From: Forficula auricularia
Taxonomy: Eukaryota; Arthropoda; Insecta; Dermaptera; Forficulidae
Length of the DNA stretch: 64,000 nt
Direction: 5' to 3'
Assembly (NCBI GenBank): GCA_024734495.1
Contig: JALMQS010000841.1
Coordinates: 915,626 to 979,625 of the forward strand
This document shows, one piece after another, positions 20,930-33,400 of this stretch. The notes beneath the pieces are model-generated. The model searched no databases. It was given only the letters and a program-made list of their open reading frames with translations, and was not told where the DNA came from. Both the position numbers and the translations under genes were made by a program. Every line of letters begins with the position of its first letter. Position 1 is the first letter of the stretch.

Positions 20930-21425
20930 TTATTTTACTATTTATTAATTCATATAATAAAATTTAATTACCTTTTATTTTGTATTAATTAATGGATCAA
21001 ATAAAATTTAATTATCTTTTATTTTTTATTAATTAATAAAATAAAATTTAATTAACCTTTACTTTTGATTAATTAATAGACAAAATAAAATTTAATTATC
21101 TTTTATTTTTTTATTAATAAAATAAAATTTAATTAACCTTTACTTTTAATTAATTAATAGACCAAATAAAATTTAATTATCTTTTATTTTTTATTAATAA
21201 AATAAAATTTAATTAACCTTTACTTTTGATTAATTAATAGACCAAATAAAATTTAATTATATTTTATTTTTTATTAATAAAATAAAATTTAATTAACCTT
21301 TACTTTTGATTAATTAATAGACCAAATAAAATTTAATTATCTTTTATTTTTTATTAATTAATAAAATAAAATTTAATTAACCTTTACTTTTAATTAATTA
21401 ATAGACCAAATAAAATTTAATTATT
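20930..21425. repeat. AT-rich tandem array 1 (TTAATTATCTTTTATTTT type)
   Basis: Units of roughly 40-55 bp alternate aataaaatttaattatcttt, tattttttattaattaat and aacctttacttttgattaat. The same words build arrays at 22690-23215 and 25190-26130. The array ends at 21429, where a non-repetitive block starts. Confidence 0.85.
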
Positions 21426-21428
21426 TTT

Positions 21429-21760
21429 GGGTGAAATGTAGTGTCCGGACCATGACGTCAGATGTGAAATTTATTCTTTTACCCATGCTGACTGGCTGTC
21501 AAATTTCAGTCAGTGACTGAACTTTTTACAGATTTGGTTCATGATCTATAGGTTCTATTAAATAAAAAAAGATGCGTTCCCAAACAAGGCCTATGAGGTT
21601 AAGTTCGGTTCTTCGGTTCGTATACCTTGATTTCTGGCTGTGGTTTTTAGGCGGTTAGGATGGTAACCGAGAAACCAAAACGGTAAATACTTTCGGCTGC
21701 TCTTGGTTCTAGATCGTGTTTTCCATGTAACGTCACTGTCCGAATACTAGATTTTTACCA
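21429..21760 (+). repeat. Block that follows AT arrays 1 and 3
   Basis: Begins gggtgaaatgtagtgtccgg and catgacgtcagatgtgaaat. The same start follows array 3 at 26138. Downstream words here include cccaaacaaggcctatgagg; 26185 has a similar stretch. Together the array and this block look like one composite repeat. The word tgacgtca is a CRE-like octamer, but nothing supports a promoter. Confidence 0.65.
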
Positions 21761-22284
21761 TATTTTTTTTATTAATTAATATAATAAAATTTAATTATAA
21801 GACATTTAATTATTTTTATTTTGTTTTTATTCTTTAATTATTATAGGTATTATTTATCTTTTGAAAAAAATTCAAATATAAATTCTTATATATGTATAAT
21901 ATAATATTGTTAAATTGATTTATTTATATTTAATCACAATATTTATATAAATCGTAAAACAATTAAAAAAAAAAAAAATCAAAATTTATAGGTAAAAAGA
22001 TCAAAAAAGATCAAAGCTTATGATGGAAATAGAATGATAGATAATAAAAAAACACAGAGAACACAGTGTGTCCGATTGAGAGCAGGTGGGTTTCGAATTA
22101 GTAGTCTAAAAAAATAAAACAATTGATTTATTCAGACCCGGAAATTTGTTTCCAAGTATTTTGCTTACACAAAGACAAAAAATGCTCTTTATTTATATAT
22201 TCCAAGGAGATTAATAGAATATTTATATAGGAAAAATTTTAAAAAGAATATTTCTGTAATAATCTAAGAATATTCTTGTAATAC

Positions 22285-22690
22285 AGTGTGGCCCACAAGT
22301 CAAAACACCATTTTAAAATGAAGTAACTTTTTCATTTTTTAATAATTCACATTTATTTTTTCATAAACAAAAAACACACTTCTTGGAAATAAATTTTATT
22401 TAGTTTTGAAAATTATATCCTTTAAATAACCACCATTTTACTTTTCACACGAGGCCCACTTTCACTTAAACGGATTTGTTAACAAATTGGGGGATAGGAA
22501 ATCCAAGAATAGTCCTCCAGCGTAATCTGTATCCCGTAAATATAACGGTTTGGGGTGTCGTGTAACTGCATGATGGGTTTTTGGACCTTAATTCTTTGAA
22601 GCTGAGGCTGAAAACTCACTAACCATCACTAGGGAAAGGTAGAGAGAATTTCGTGAGTCCTACAGTCTTGGACACCCCAGATGTATCAAG
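22285..22690 (-). mobile_element. Possible end of a Tc1/mariner-like element
   Basis: It begins cagtgtggcccacaagtcaa and aacaccattttaaaatgaag, a form typical of Tc1/mariner ends. The interior minus strand has protein-like but broken frames. I do not see the opposite end and cannot name a family, so this is tentative. Confidence 0.25.
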
Positions 22691-23215
22691 ATAGTGCCTT
22701 TTTTTTACTATTTATTAATTAATATAATAAAATTTAATTATCTTTTATTTTGTATTAATTAAAAGACCTAATAAAATTTAATTATCTTTTATTTTCTATT
22801 AATTAATAGAATCTTTTATTTTGTATTAATCAATATGAATAATTAAATTTAATTATCTTTTTATTTTGTATTAATTAATAGAATCATTTATTTTGTATTA
22901 ATTAATTACATATTATTACATTAAATTTAATTATCTTTTATTTTCTATTAATTAATAGAATCTTTTATTTTGTATTAATCAATATGAATAATTAAATTTA
23001 ATTATCTTTTATTTTGTATTAATTAATAGAATCATTTATTTTGTATTAATTAATTACTTATTATTACATTAAATTTAATTATCTCTTATTTTGTATTAAT
23101 TAATAGAATCTTTTATTTTGTATTAATCAATATGAATAATTAAATTTAATTATCTTTTATTTTGTATTAATTAATATAATAAAATTTAATTATCTTTTAT
23201 TTTGTATTAATTAAT
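22690..23215. repeat. AT-rich tandem array 2
   Basis: Same vocabulary as array 1, here tattttgtattaattaatag, aatcttttattttgta and aatatgaataattaaattt, with an irregular higher-order repeat of about 140 bp. It is followed by a short unique block with agggaccgtgc near 23240, whose inverted relative lies at 52455-52495. Confidence 0.8.
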
Positions 23216-24111
23216 AATGTGTATTCTCAAGCAAACAATAGGGACCGTGCGTCCTGACTTTAGCGTCAACTGGCGACCAAAATATAAACATAATAGGGGT
23301 ATTTATTAAATGTTTATATTATATGTGATTTTTTCTTTCCTATTATATTATTATTATTATTTCCAGGATAAATAAATAAAAACAAAACAATTTATGTATT
23401 TCCCACTATTATTTGAATAAATAAACACAAGAGAGCACTACCTTCGGTAATAGTGCTGCCTCTCATGTTTAACACACGATCCCTATACTTACAAGTACAA
23501 TACTGTATTTTCTGAGGAAATACTTTTTTAACCATATTCCCGATAACCCGGCATTTTCACAAACTGGGCCACCCTTCGGTTAACATTAGGCCGAGTTTTC
23601 GGTATTCTACTGGTAATTATTTTATTTTTAGACTAAGTTATATTCAAAAACAAAATCTACCTGCTCTCATTTGGACTCGCTTTACAAACACGACTAAAGT
23701 AGGATAATATGAGAGACTCGTATTAAGATTGATTTCAATGAATTTTTAAGATAATAGGATCATGAAAATATATAACATATATAAGGTAGCCGTTTTTCAG
23801 ATAGAAAATTCTTAATTTGAATAAATTAACACTCTCTTAGGCTGTTAATATTCTTCAAAAAGAAATTTAAAAAAAAAAAAAACATATAAATGATTCAGTA
23901 GTTTGCTGAAGTTCGTGAAGCGATCGGGTAGTTTGTTGCTGAAGTTTGAATTACGTTCAACTGTGATTCAACTATAACTTTTAAGGAGGTGGTGGTTCTA
24001 GGTGAAACATTTTAATATAATATTTCATTATTCGTGTCCATGATTAATAATTAAAGGAATCGTAGGAGTTGGACATGAGTTTAAATTAAATACAAAGTTT
24101 TTTATTTAAAT

Positions 24112-24158
24112 ACGAAAACATTTCGTTGCTAGTTTGCAACTTCTTCAGTGGCTGAAAT
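24112..24158 (-). ncRNA. Hammerhead motif, damaged stem III
   Basis: The minus strand has AGCCA, CTGAAGA, A, stem II GTTGC/GCAAC and GAAA as in the partner, but ATGTTTTCG replaces ACGTTTGGCT. Stem III and the 3' side of stem I are lost, so it should be inactive. Confidence 0.5.
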
Positions 24159-24484
24159 AGCGAAACAAAGCCGTTAGACATCTTTTTATTAATCAATTAT
24201 TTCATTTTTACAAAAGTACAATTGTAAGTAAGGTTAGTTTTTCTCACCTCATTTATTAAACTTATTTGTCTGGAGTTTTAACTAAAAGAAAAACCATTTT
24301 CAAACAGTATCCTTACAAATCACTCAATTACTGTTTGAAAATGGTTTTTCTTTTAGTTAAAACTCCAGACAAATAAGTTTAATAAATGAGGTGAGAAAAA
24401 CTAACCTTACTTACAATTGTACTTTTGTAAAAATAAAATAATTGATTAATAAAAAGATGTCTAACGGCTTTGTTTCGCTATTTC

Positions 24485-24526
24485 AGCCACTGAAGAAGTT
24501 GCAAACTAGCAACGAAACGTTTGGCT
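24485..24526 (+). ncRNA. Hammerhead ribozyme motif (type I), complete
   Basis: Stem I AGCCA (24485-24489), CTGAAGA (24490-24496), A, stem II GTTGC (24498-24502) and GCAAC (24509-24513) around a 6-nt loop, GAAA (24514-24517), ACGT (24517-24520), cleavage base U24521, partner TGGCT (24522-24526). All stems pair perfectly. Confidence 0.75.
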
Positions 24527-25004
24527 TATTTAAATAAAAAAACTTTGTAATTAATTCAAACTCATGTCCAACTCCCTACGATTCCTTTAATTTTAATATA
24601 ATAATAAAAAACCACAATTTTTGTTATTATATGTGATTCAGCTAATTATAATTACTCGTATCAGGTGGTAATGTTTCATTAAATAATGAAAAGATATCAC
24701 TCAAAATACCCTAGATTAATTTATTTAAAAATATATATATATTTTATTTATAATAAGATTGAACATGTTGTTTTTAATGTAAAAAAATCCTTTATTTGAA
24801 AAAATTAACAGTGTCTTAGGCAGCAGCTAATATTCTGCAAAAAGTAATACACGCTGAAGTTCGTGAAGCGATCCAGTGGATTGTTGGCGAAGTTCGTGAG
24901 ACTATCAACTGTGATTCATGGTAATTATAATTACTCGTATGCCGGGGAAACCTTCATTGAAGAATGAAAGCCTATCACTCAGAATACTCCTGATATTAAT
25001 TAAT

Positions 25005-25140
25005 TAATTCTAATTAGGTTGCCATGGCAACTTGTCAACAACCATGTATTTATTATTATTGAGATAGAAAATAAACAAACATGTTGTCATTGAAAAAGGG
25101 AGAAATTCTCCCGAAACGTTTGACTTTGAATAAACGTGTT
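25005..25140 (+). mobile_element. pLTR-like fragment with a decayed hammerhead and one 61-bp-array word
   Basis: It starts ttctaattaggttgccatgg, the same word that builds the array at 33040-34530, and 60 bases later has a hammerhead-like segment at 25086-25124: stem I GTCA/TGAC, stem II GGGAG/CTCCC, GAAA, ACGT and U. The CTGAAGA position reads TTGAAAA, so the catalytic core is mutated. Confidence 0.5.
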
Positions 25141-25189
25141 TTTTGGATTGTTTTTTATGAAAGATTTGTATTTTTTTACTTATATATTA

Positions 25190-26130
25190 TTTTAAATAAA
25201 AAACCAAATAAAATTTAATCATCTTTTATTTTGTATTAATTAATATAATTATCTTTTATTTTATATTAATTAATAGACTTAATAAAATTTAATTATCTTT
25301 TGTGTTGTATTAATTAATATATATACCTATATATAATTAAATTTAATCATCTTTTATTTTGTATTAATTAATATATATAAATTTAATTATCTTTTATTTT
25401 GTATTAATTAATATAATTATCTTTTATTTTATATTAATTAATAGACTTAATAAAATTTAATTATCTTTTATTTTGTATTAATTAATATGTATCTATAATT
25501 AAATTTAATTATCTTTTGTGTTGTATTAATTAATATATATATATATATACCTATATATAATTAAATTTAATCATCTTTTATTTTGTATTAATTAATATGT
25601 ATGAATAAATTTAATATTTTATTTTGTATTAATTAATATATATAAATTTAATCATCTTTTATTTTGTATTAATTAATAGACTTAATAAAATTTAATTATC
25701 TTTTATTTTATATTAATTAATAGACTTAATAAAATTTAATTATCTTTTATTTTGTATTAATTAATATATATAAATTTAATTATCTTTATTTTGTATTAAT
25801 TAAATATAATTATCTTTTATTTTATATTAATTAATAGACTTAATAAAATTTAATTATCTTTTATTTTGTATTAATTAATATGTATCTATAATTAAATTTA
25901 ATTATCTTTTGTGTTGTATTAATTAATATATATATATATATACCTATATATAATTAAATTTAATCATCTTTTATTTTGTATTAATTAATATGTATGAATA
26001 AATTTAATATTTTATTTTGTATTAATTAATATATAAATTTAATTATCTTTTATTTTATATTAATTAATAGACCTAATAAAATTTTAATTATCTTTTATTT
26101 TATATTAATTAATGGACCTAATAAAATGTA
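25190..26130. repeat. AT-rich tandem array 3, with a long higher-order repeat
   Basis: Same basic words as arrays 1 and 2. A block from about 25430 (attaattaatagacttaata) to 25620 returns from about 25825 to 26020, including tatatatacctatatataat, a higher-order period near 390 bp. The block gggtgaaatgtagtgtccgg follows at 26138. Confidence 0.85.
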
Positions 26131-26389
26131 ACTATTTTTGGGTGAAATGTAGTGTCCGGGCCATGACGTCAGATGTGAAATCTATTCTTCCCAAACAAGC
26201 CCTCTATGAGGTTTGGTTAGGATATATGGCAATTTCCTGTCTAGTTATTTATTGATCTGTTTTTTAAATTATTTATTTTTACTTAATTTAACAATTTCTT
26301 CAAACCCAGTGACAAATTTTAACTATTTGTCTTTTATTTTTTTCATTTATTTATTTATTTTTCCCAGTTGTATTTATTTATTTATTTGT

Positions 26390-26645
26390 TTTTATTATTT
26401 GAACGACATGCGGTATGCCTTTTTGTTTTTACTTTATTTATTATTTTATTGTTGGCCCGAGCATACTAAGGTTTTACACAGTTCTGCTGTTGCCACACTA
26501 TGATCCACTCAACTTATTTGTTTTTATTATTTGGATGACATGCGGTTTTCCTTTTTGTTTTTACTTTATTTATTATTATCTTCTTGGCCGGAGAATACTG
26601 AGGTTTCACACCGTTCTGCTGTGGCCACACCCTGACCCACTCAAC
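26390..26645 (+). repeat. Direct duplication, about 125-bp unit
   Basis: tttttattatttgaacgaca, catgcggtatgcc and gccacactatgatccactca recur as ttttattatttggatgacat, catgcggttttcc and gccacaccctgacccactca. The ORFs of 87-96 codons here are hydrophobic low-complexity readings of the AT-rich sequence and are not supported as genes. Confidence 0.7.
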
Positions 26646-26699
26646 CGGATCCTGATTGGGAGGATTGGAGGGCTATAAGGGGAGGTGTGGAGGCCCTTA

Positions 26700-27150
26700 A
26701 AAAAATATTGTTGTAATGACTCATCTTGTGTGTATGCCATACGCTAAATAATAATAATTACTCGTATATCGGGCAAAGTTTCAAAAAAAATGAAAAACTA
26801 TCACTCATAAGACCCTGTTAATTTATCCAAAAAAAAGTGAGGCTTATCTTAATATATTTTTTATGACACAATAGGGCTATCTTATATATTTTATAAAAAT
26901 TCTTCCATGTTTCTATTATCTTAAAACAAAAAATTGGTTCTTATAGGTTACCTTGAATTATGCACATAGTTTGTGACTTCTTTTGGTATTCTAATTAATA
27001 AAAAAAAACAATCTCAAAAATGTGATTTAGTAGTTAAGAATAACCCTTAAGTACAGAAAAAAAAAATAAAAATAAAAAATAAACATATAGCCATTTCTAG
27101 GAGTTTTTAAAAAGACAATTAGAAAATAAAATTGAGAACAAGAATTAATC
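26700..27150. other. 3' flank of LMF2
   Basis: AT-rich sequence immediately downstream of the LMF2 stop codon (minus strand). I see no strong single polyadenylation signal; several A/T runs could serve. No other gene is visible. Confidence 0.5.
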
Positions 27151-27151
27151 G

Positions 27152-27422
27152 TTATTTACGGCCGCTGATTTTTGAAAGAATAAGAGCGACGCCGGATGTG
27201 ATAATTGAAAGCATCAAAATTGGCGCCGAGACATGATGGTGAATTAGCCGGAATCGATCCAGTATAAATTTGGCGCCCGGATGGACGGGGGCGGGCTTCG
27301 CGTGACCCTCTGGCTCCAAAATACGCAAGTTTTTCAAATAATCAATCAATGGAGAATGATCTTTCGAGAATATTGGAAAATATTCACTAACATGTTCACG
27401 GGTCCACTGTTCATGGGTGAAT
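27152..27422 (-). CDS. LMF2: LMF2 last coding exon
   Basis: It starts after ttttttttcag with the last base of a phase-2 codon (AG|A), then FTHEQWTREHVSEYFPIF, and ends ISGRK and TAA at 27152-27154. One membrane segment, ISAP-like to ILSK (HVSAPILMLSIITSGVALIL), lies near the C terminus, followed by a short basic tail that could act in ER retention. Confidence 0.92.
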
Positions 27423-30400
27423 CTGAAAAAAAATTATATATTTATTTATACACTGAAAAAACGATATATTAATAGTTAAGATGCCGCTATTTGAACCAAG
27501 CGCCAATAGGTTAATTATGAAGATATTGTTATTTGAGTAAAATAGAGGAATAGTTAAATTTAATAGTTGGGTATTTAAATGGAATAATACGTAATTACGA
27601 CAAGAAATTATATAAACTTGAATATTTTTTATTTATTTATACACTGAAAAAACGATATATTTGATATGAATAGATGGTGAAGTTAATTATGGTGATATCG
27701 ATATCTGTTCAATATGAATAAATGATTTACATATTTTAAGTATTCTCATATTTTTTGAGAATCTCTAGATATAGTAATAGTTAAGATGCAGCTATTCGAG
27801 TCTATTTTATTTTTTTAGATCGGTGAAAATGTCCAAAAAAAACCTTGAAAAGTCCCCTTTTTTGCGTACTCTACTCATAAGATTATACCGGGTGAGTTTT
27901 TACTTTATCCAATTCAAAGCATGGGTAAAGTATTGTAATCGCTCTCGGGGCAAGCGTGGCTTCAAAGGGTCCTCAGGTAAAGACTACGGAACCCATGGAC
28001 TCAATTAAAGTCACAAATTGTAGTATTCAATTAGGTTGAATATTAGCACGTGACGGTTTTGCCAAAAATTACATGGGGTCTCGTCGAGAGGCCAAAAAGT
28101 GCGATTTTTTCATTTAGTGCGTGCGGATGGATGGATGTATGTATGTATGTATGGATGGATGGATGGATGGATGTTATCGCTTTTTTGGCCCACGATTTTT
28201 TCCACACCGTTGCACCGATTGAAATGAAATTGAAAACCTACCATTAGTTTAACAAAATGAAGCGCTGATTAGTTTTTGGTACATATCGGCCCACAAACAT
28301 TAGTACTTTATTTCAGTACTTTTTTAGTTTTTTCTAAATATCTTTAAAATGACTTAACCAATTTTGATGAAATTTAATATCCTAATTAAGTACCTTGGGG
28401 ACCACAAAAAAGATTAAATAAAGTTTTTAGTAAAATTATATTTTAAAGTACTTTACTCTAGAGTAAGATGGTACTTTTTTTAATTTTTTAAATTCTTTAA
28501 AATTTATTCATTTGAAAGTTTTAATATAGCTCATTTAGCCTTGCTTAAGTAAGAATGGATAGGCTTCTCTCTGTGAAATGCTAAAAATTTGAGAGGAATT
28601 TTTATGAGTAACCATAGCAACTGCGTTGTTTTCTTATCCGTTACCTTTGCTGAAGACAGAGAAATCGATTTTAAACCAAAAATAGCTATTGATTCTCATC
28701 TAGTACTTGAGGAATAATCATTCTATATTGGATTTTTGACGTTTCGGTTTTTATTAGTAACCATTGCTGAAGACATAGAGAAATCGACTTTAAACCAAAA
28801 ATAGCGATTGATTCTCATCTAGTACTTGAGGAATAATCATTCTATATTAGATTTTTGACGTTTCGGTTTTATTTTATCTTGAGACAGTCTTATAACTCAA
28901 AAAAAGTGGATTATATGAAAAAAAATTTCAAATAAGAGTTTATTTATATCAAGAATTTCTTAATTAATAAATATTTGTTTATTTACATTGTTGATTAAAT
29001 AATTAATTAGTAATTTTAATTTGTTTATATTTATATTGTTAAATAATCACATATCATAATAAAAAATATTATATCAATTATTAATTTTATCTCAAAAAAA
29101 ATTATAATTATTTTTAACAATCATTCAAACTTAATTTATAAAATAATAATTATCAAATATTTAATTATTGAATAAATAATTTAATAATTTTGCGGCACTG
29201 TTCTGAGATATTCAAGAGTGTTATCGGAAGTTTTCTGGATGAATTCAGTTCCAATTTCGTTATTTTAGTCTTTAAAGTTCTTAAAATTATTGGATAAAAA
29301 TACTTGGTAGGTTTCACATTAAGATATAAAAAAATAAAACGAATTTATTTTTGGAGAATCTTAAATCTCGATATATATATTTCGGGTGACTAACCCATCT
29401 TCAGGAGAAACAGTTACTTTCTGTTTCTCCTGAAGATAGGTTAGTCATAAATATATATATCGAGATTTAAGATTCTCCAAAAATAAATTCGTTTTATTTT
29501 TTATATCTTAATGTGAAACCTACCAAGTATTTTTATCCAATAATTTAAAAAATGTTTCACCAAGTACCAACACCAAATTCCTTAAAAACTATTAAAAACT
29601 TTTAAAGTTCTTCGTAGCCTTTACATTTCTTGTTTTTTTTTAAATAGATTTACAATACGATAAGATGAAGCATGTGAGGGTGTATTCCTATCAGGAAAAC
29701 GCTCGGCATTAATTTCAATGGCAGCCCCATAACACTTCTTCCACATTTAATGCATAAATTAAGATCATTTTAATTCTGTCTTCAACAAAAAATGCTCCAT
29801 TTTTATTATGGTAATACAATAATATAACTATCTACTGGATTGACACGAGAAATTAACTTTTGTAAAGTCAAGAATTTTAACTAGTTCTTTTAAGTAGAAA
29901 ATAATCTCTTAAATCTGTGTATAATGAAGTTTTAAGATCATTATAAACACTTATTTCATTGTTGTGACTTTTCAATTTAATAATTATTTATTTAATAATT
30001 AATTATTTAATGATTATTATTTGATAATTAAGTTTAATAATTGTTAAAAATAATTATTAGGGGTTTTGAGATCTAATTGATTCATGTATTTTGTTTATTT
30101 GATGTCGTATAAAAAAATAGTTCTTATGAAAGTTGTTCAGTTATTTTTGTAAATTAAGTACACGTATAGAAAAATATAGGATTCCATTTAAAAAACAGAA
30201 TTTGACATTGAAATACCATTGAAAGCTTTTTTTATTTGATGTCATATAAAAAAATAATTCTAATAAAAGTTATTCACTTTTTTGTAGATTCAGAATATGT
30301 ACAGAAACATATAGGTTTCTATTTAAAAAAACATAACTTGACCTCGAAATACACTTGAAAGCTTGTTCTTCGACAAATAACAATAGCGTAGTTTAGTTTC

Positions 30401-33400
30401 CCCCTCGATATAAATAAACTTTTATTTGAAACTTTATTTCATATAATTCACTGATTTTGAGTTATAAGACTGTCTCAAGATAAAAAACTCACCCGGTATA
30501 TTAAAAAGCATAGCCAAGTGTAAAAGAAAACTGACCTTTTGTCCCAGCCTGTGTAATGATAGTGATAGAGGGTGGCTTTCAAATATTTGGGCGGCTTGGT
30601 AGGATTTCGTGTGACATCAAGAAGATCGAGCACCTCCGGCTGGCCTGTCAGGATTCGATATGCGAGGCTCATCAGCCACGGATTCTGATGGTAGGTGCCC
30701 AATGCAGCAAACCACATTTGCCAGTCCAGGCGCGGCTGATGGGGAGCTTCAAAAAAAACAAAAAACAAACAGATTAAGTTTAAAGTAGAAAATTTGTTGC
30801 TCTCAATCAATAAAACAACTCTTAATCAATAAAAAAAAAAATAATAAAAAAACATGCATCCAGTTGTAAAATAATACAATTTATAAAATTTCAATTATTG
30901 AATTTATTAATTAATAAATATTTGTTTATTTACATTGTTGATAAATAAATTATTTATCAACAATATAAATAATTTATTTTTTATAATTTAATTAGTAATT
31001 TTAATTTGTTTCATATTTACAGTGGCGAAGCTAGAAAATTTCCATGGGGGGGGGGGTAATCCACAAAATGCAAAATATTTATTGGGAATTTTTTTTATTA
31101 AAACAAATAGCCCAGTTAAATTGTGTTTTGTAGTGTTTTTACTCGGAAAGTTTTGGGGTTGTTTTAATTTCTTCGACTCTTTATGTTTTTGCGTGTGCTA
31201 AACCCGAATCTGAGGTTTGCTAACAAAATTTCATCACGGAACATTGTCAAAAATGCAACAAAAAAAAGGTAAAAAAAATCTCATTTTTTTGGCGGTTTAT
31301 GCTTATAACTCGAAAACTATCAATTTTTTCATAAATAACTTTCCTATTCAAAATGAAAGTACATAAAATTTCCTACAAATTTCATCATTTATGTTTTTTC
31401 TCCAATCAAGCGTTCGGGCTCAAGACCTAGTCGAAAATTGGCGTATTTTTTCTGTTTCCGCAAATCCCAAAAACTCGAACTTTTTTCGATTTTTCCCCAT
31501 TATGCACCATGAAGGAGCAGGTTTTCAACAAAGACTACTCTATACATTTTTAAACTAGATTAAATTTGCTACAATTTAAATAAAGTTTCATCTTAAATGG
31601 ATAATAGTAACCCATGCTGAAATCAGGTTGAAGTTTTGAAAAACTGCAATTTTTTGCAAAAAATCGCCGTTTTTCCTTCATAAAATGAAAACTACTTATC
31701 CTAGAAACTTAATTTCGATCTCATTCTCTAGAAAATTTTGTTGAATTAAATGATTACTTGAACCACTTTTTTGTTAAAACTCTTAGATTTATAGATATTC
31801 AGCATTTTCCATTACATTTTTGAGGATTAGGATCATATCCAGTCATGAAAAATGCTAGATATAAAGGATATGATCCGAATCGTCAGAAAAAACCTAAATG
31901 ATAAAAATTTGTAGGAAATTTTATGAACTTTCATTTGAAAATCAAGGTTATTTAGGAAAAGTTGATAGTTTACCAGTTATAAACACAAAACCGCCAAAAA
32001 ATTAGATTTTTTTACATTTTTGACAATATTCTGTAACGAAATTTTGTTAGCAAATCTCAGATTCGGATTCAGCACACCAAAAAACAAATAGGATCAAGAG
32101 ATCAAAACTACCGCAAAAATTTCCCGCGAGGTGCCCTTTAGAGAACAATTTAACTGGACAAAAAAAGGTACTTTAAGAAATTAAAAAAAGAACATAATTC
32201 TTGATTAAATATATGAAATATATTTAATTACGGTTAGTTTGACATAAGAAACGGTTTGTCGTTGCCGTTACTCATTCCTTGAGAAGGTTCTGCCCCCCCC
32301 TTCCCCGCCGTGGCTACGCCTATAAAAATGTCAATTATTGAATTTATTAATTAATAATTATTTGTTTATTTACATTTTTGATAAATAATTAATTAGTCAT
32401 TTTAATTTGTTTATATTTATATTGTTGTTAAATAATAATTAGTGAATCTAATTTAATTTTTTGAATTGTTTCAAGTCTGGTACACATAATCATCAATCAA
32501 GGCCTTAAATTAAAATCCTGGAAAAATACTTGAAATTAGTTCATAAACTTTTTCAACTATAATTTTTTTTTCTGTTTATCGATTCAGAACTAGTCGTAGA
32601 AAGCTCGTTCTTGTGCTAAAATGTTTGTATTTCCAAAATGCAAAGAACTGATTAGAATTTCGACTTTCTAGCTCATTGGCCAGCCAGCAAGACAGGCTAT
32701 TAAAAATAAATAATCGATCACTTACCCACATAGGGTAAGGTGCCATTGACATCGGTTGGCTTGTAGACGAAATGGTATTCCCGCCAGGGGCAACCTTGGA
32801 TATGATCGCTGCCCTCGATGACGATTTCAGGCCGCCCTCCGACACCTGTCATCCGTCTGAACAGGCCATAGGAACTGGTCAATTGCAGGTGGTTTAGCCT
32901 GTCATGCCACAGTCGGAATTCCGGCAATACAGTGGTATTCCCAGTCGGATGCAAAGTAGAAAATGGCACCTGAATATGATATATAAGTGTTACAGATAAA
33001 GTATAAAGTCCAGTTCCTGTATACTTATATATATTAACTAATTAATTATTCTAATTAGGTTGCCATGGCAACAACAATGTATTTATTATTATTGAGATAA
33101 AATTATTATTCTAATTAGGCTGCCATGGCAACAACAATGTATTTATTATTATTGAGATAAAATTATTATTCTAATTAGGTTGCCATGGCAACAACAATGT
33201 ATTTATTATTATTGAGATAAAATTATTATTCTAATTAGGCTGCCATGGCAACAACAATGTATTTATTATTATTGAGATAAAATTATTATTCTAATTAGGC
33301 AGCCATGGCAACAACAATGTATTTATTATTATTGAGATAAAATTATTCAATTAGGCTGCCATGGCAACAACAATGGTTTATTATTATTAGATAAAATTAT

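Larger units (their letters stand above)
23990..24600. mobile_element. Fold-back element with mirrored hammerheads
   Basis: The left arm runs ggagttggacatgagttt, acatttcgttgctagtttgc, ttcttcagtggctgaaatag and on to cactcaa at about 24329. The right arm is its inverted copy to ccaactccctacgattcctt. The left hammerhead is damaged and the right one is intact (24485-24526). Inverted arms are about 270 bp long with a very short centre. Confidence 0.7.

Noticed and set aside
21440..21470. CRE-like promoter element (tgacgtca)
   Set aside because: The word lies in a repeat block present twice, with no gene downstream.
26213..26678. Hydrophobic ORFs of 87-96 codons
   Set aside because: Composition follows the T-rich DNA, the two halves are a direct duplication, and there is no start context or neighbour support.
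28660..28870. Hammerhead motif suggested by gacgtttcgg
   Set aside because: The GAAACGTC half is present on the minus strand, but no CTGANGA with a pairing stem II occurs in the 100 bases before it.
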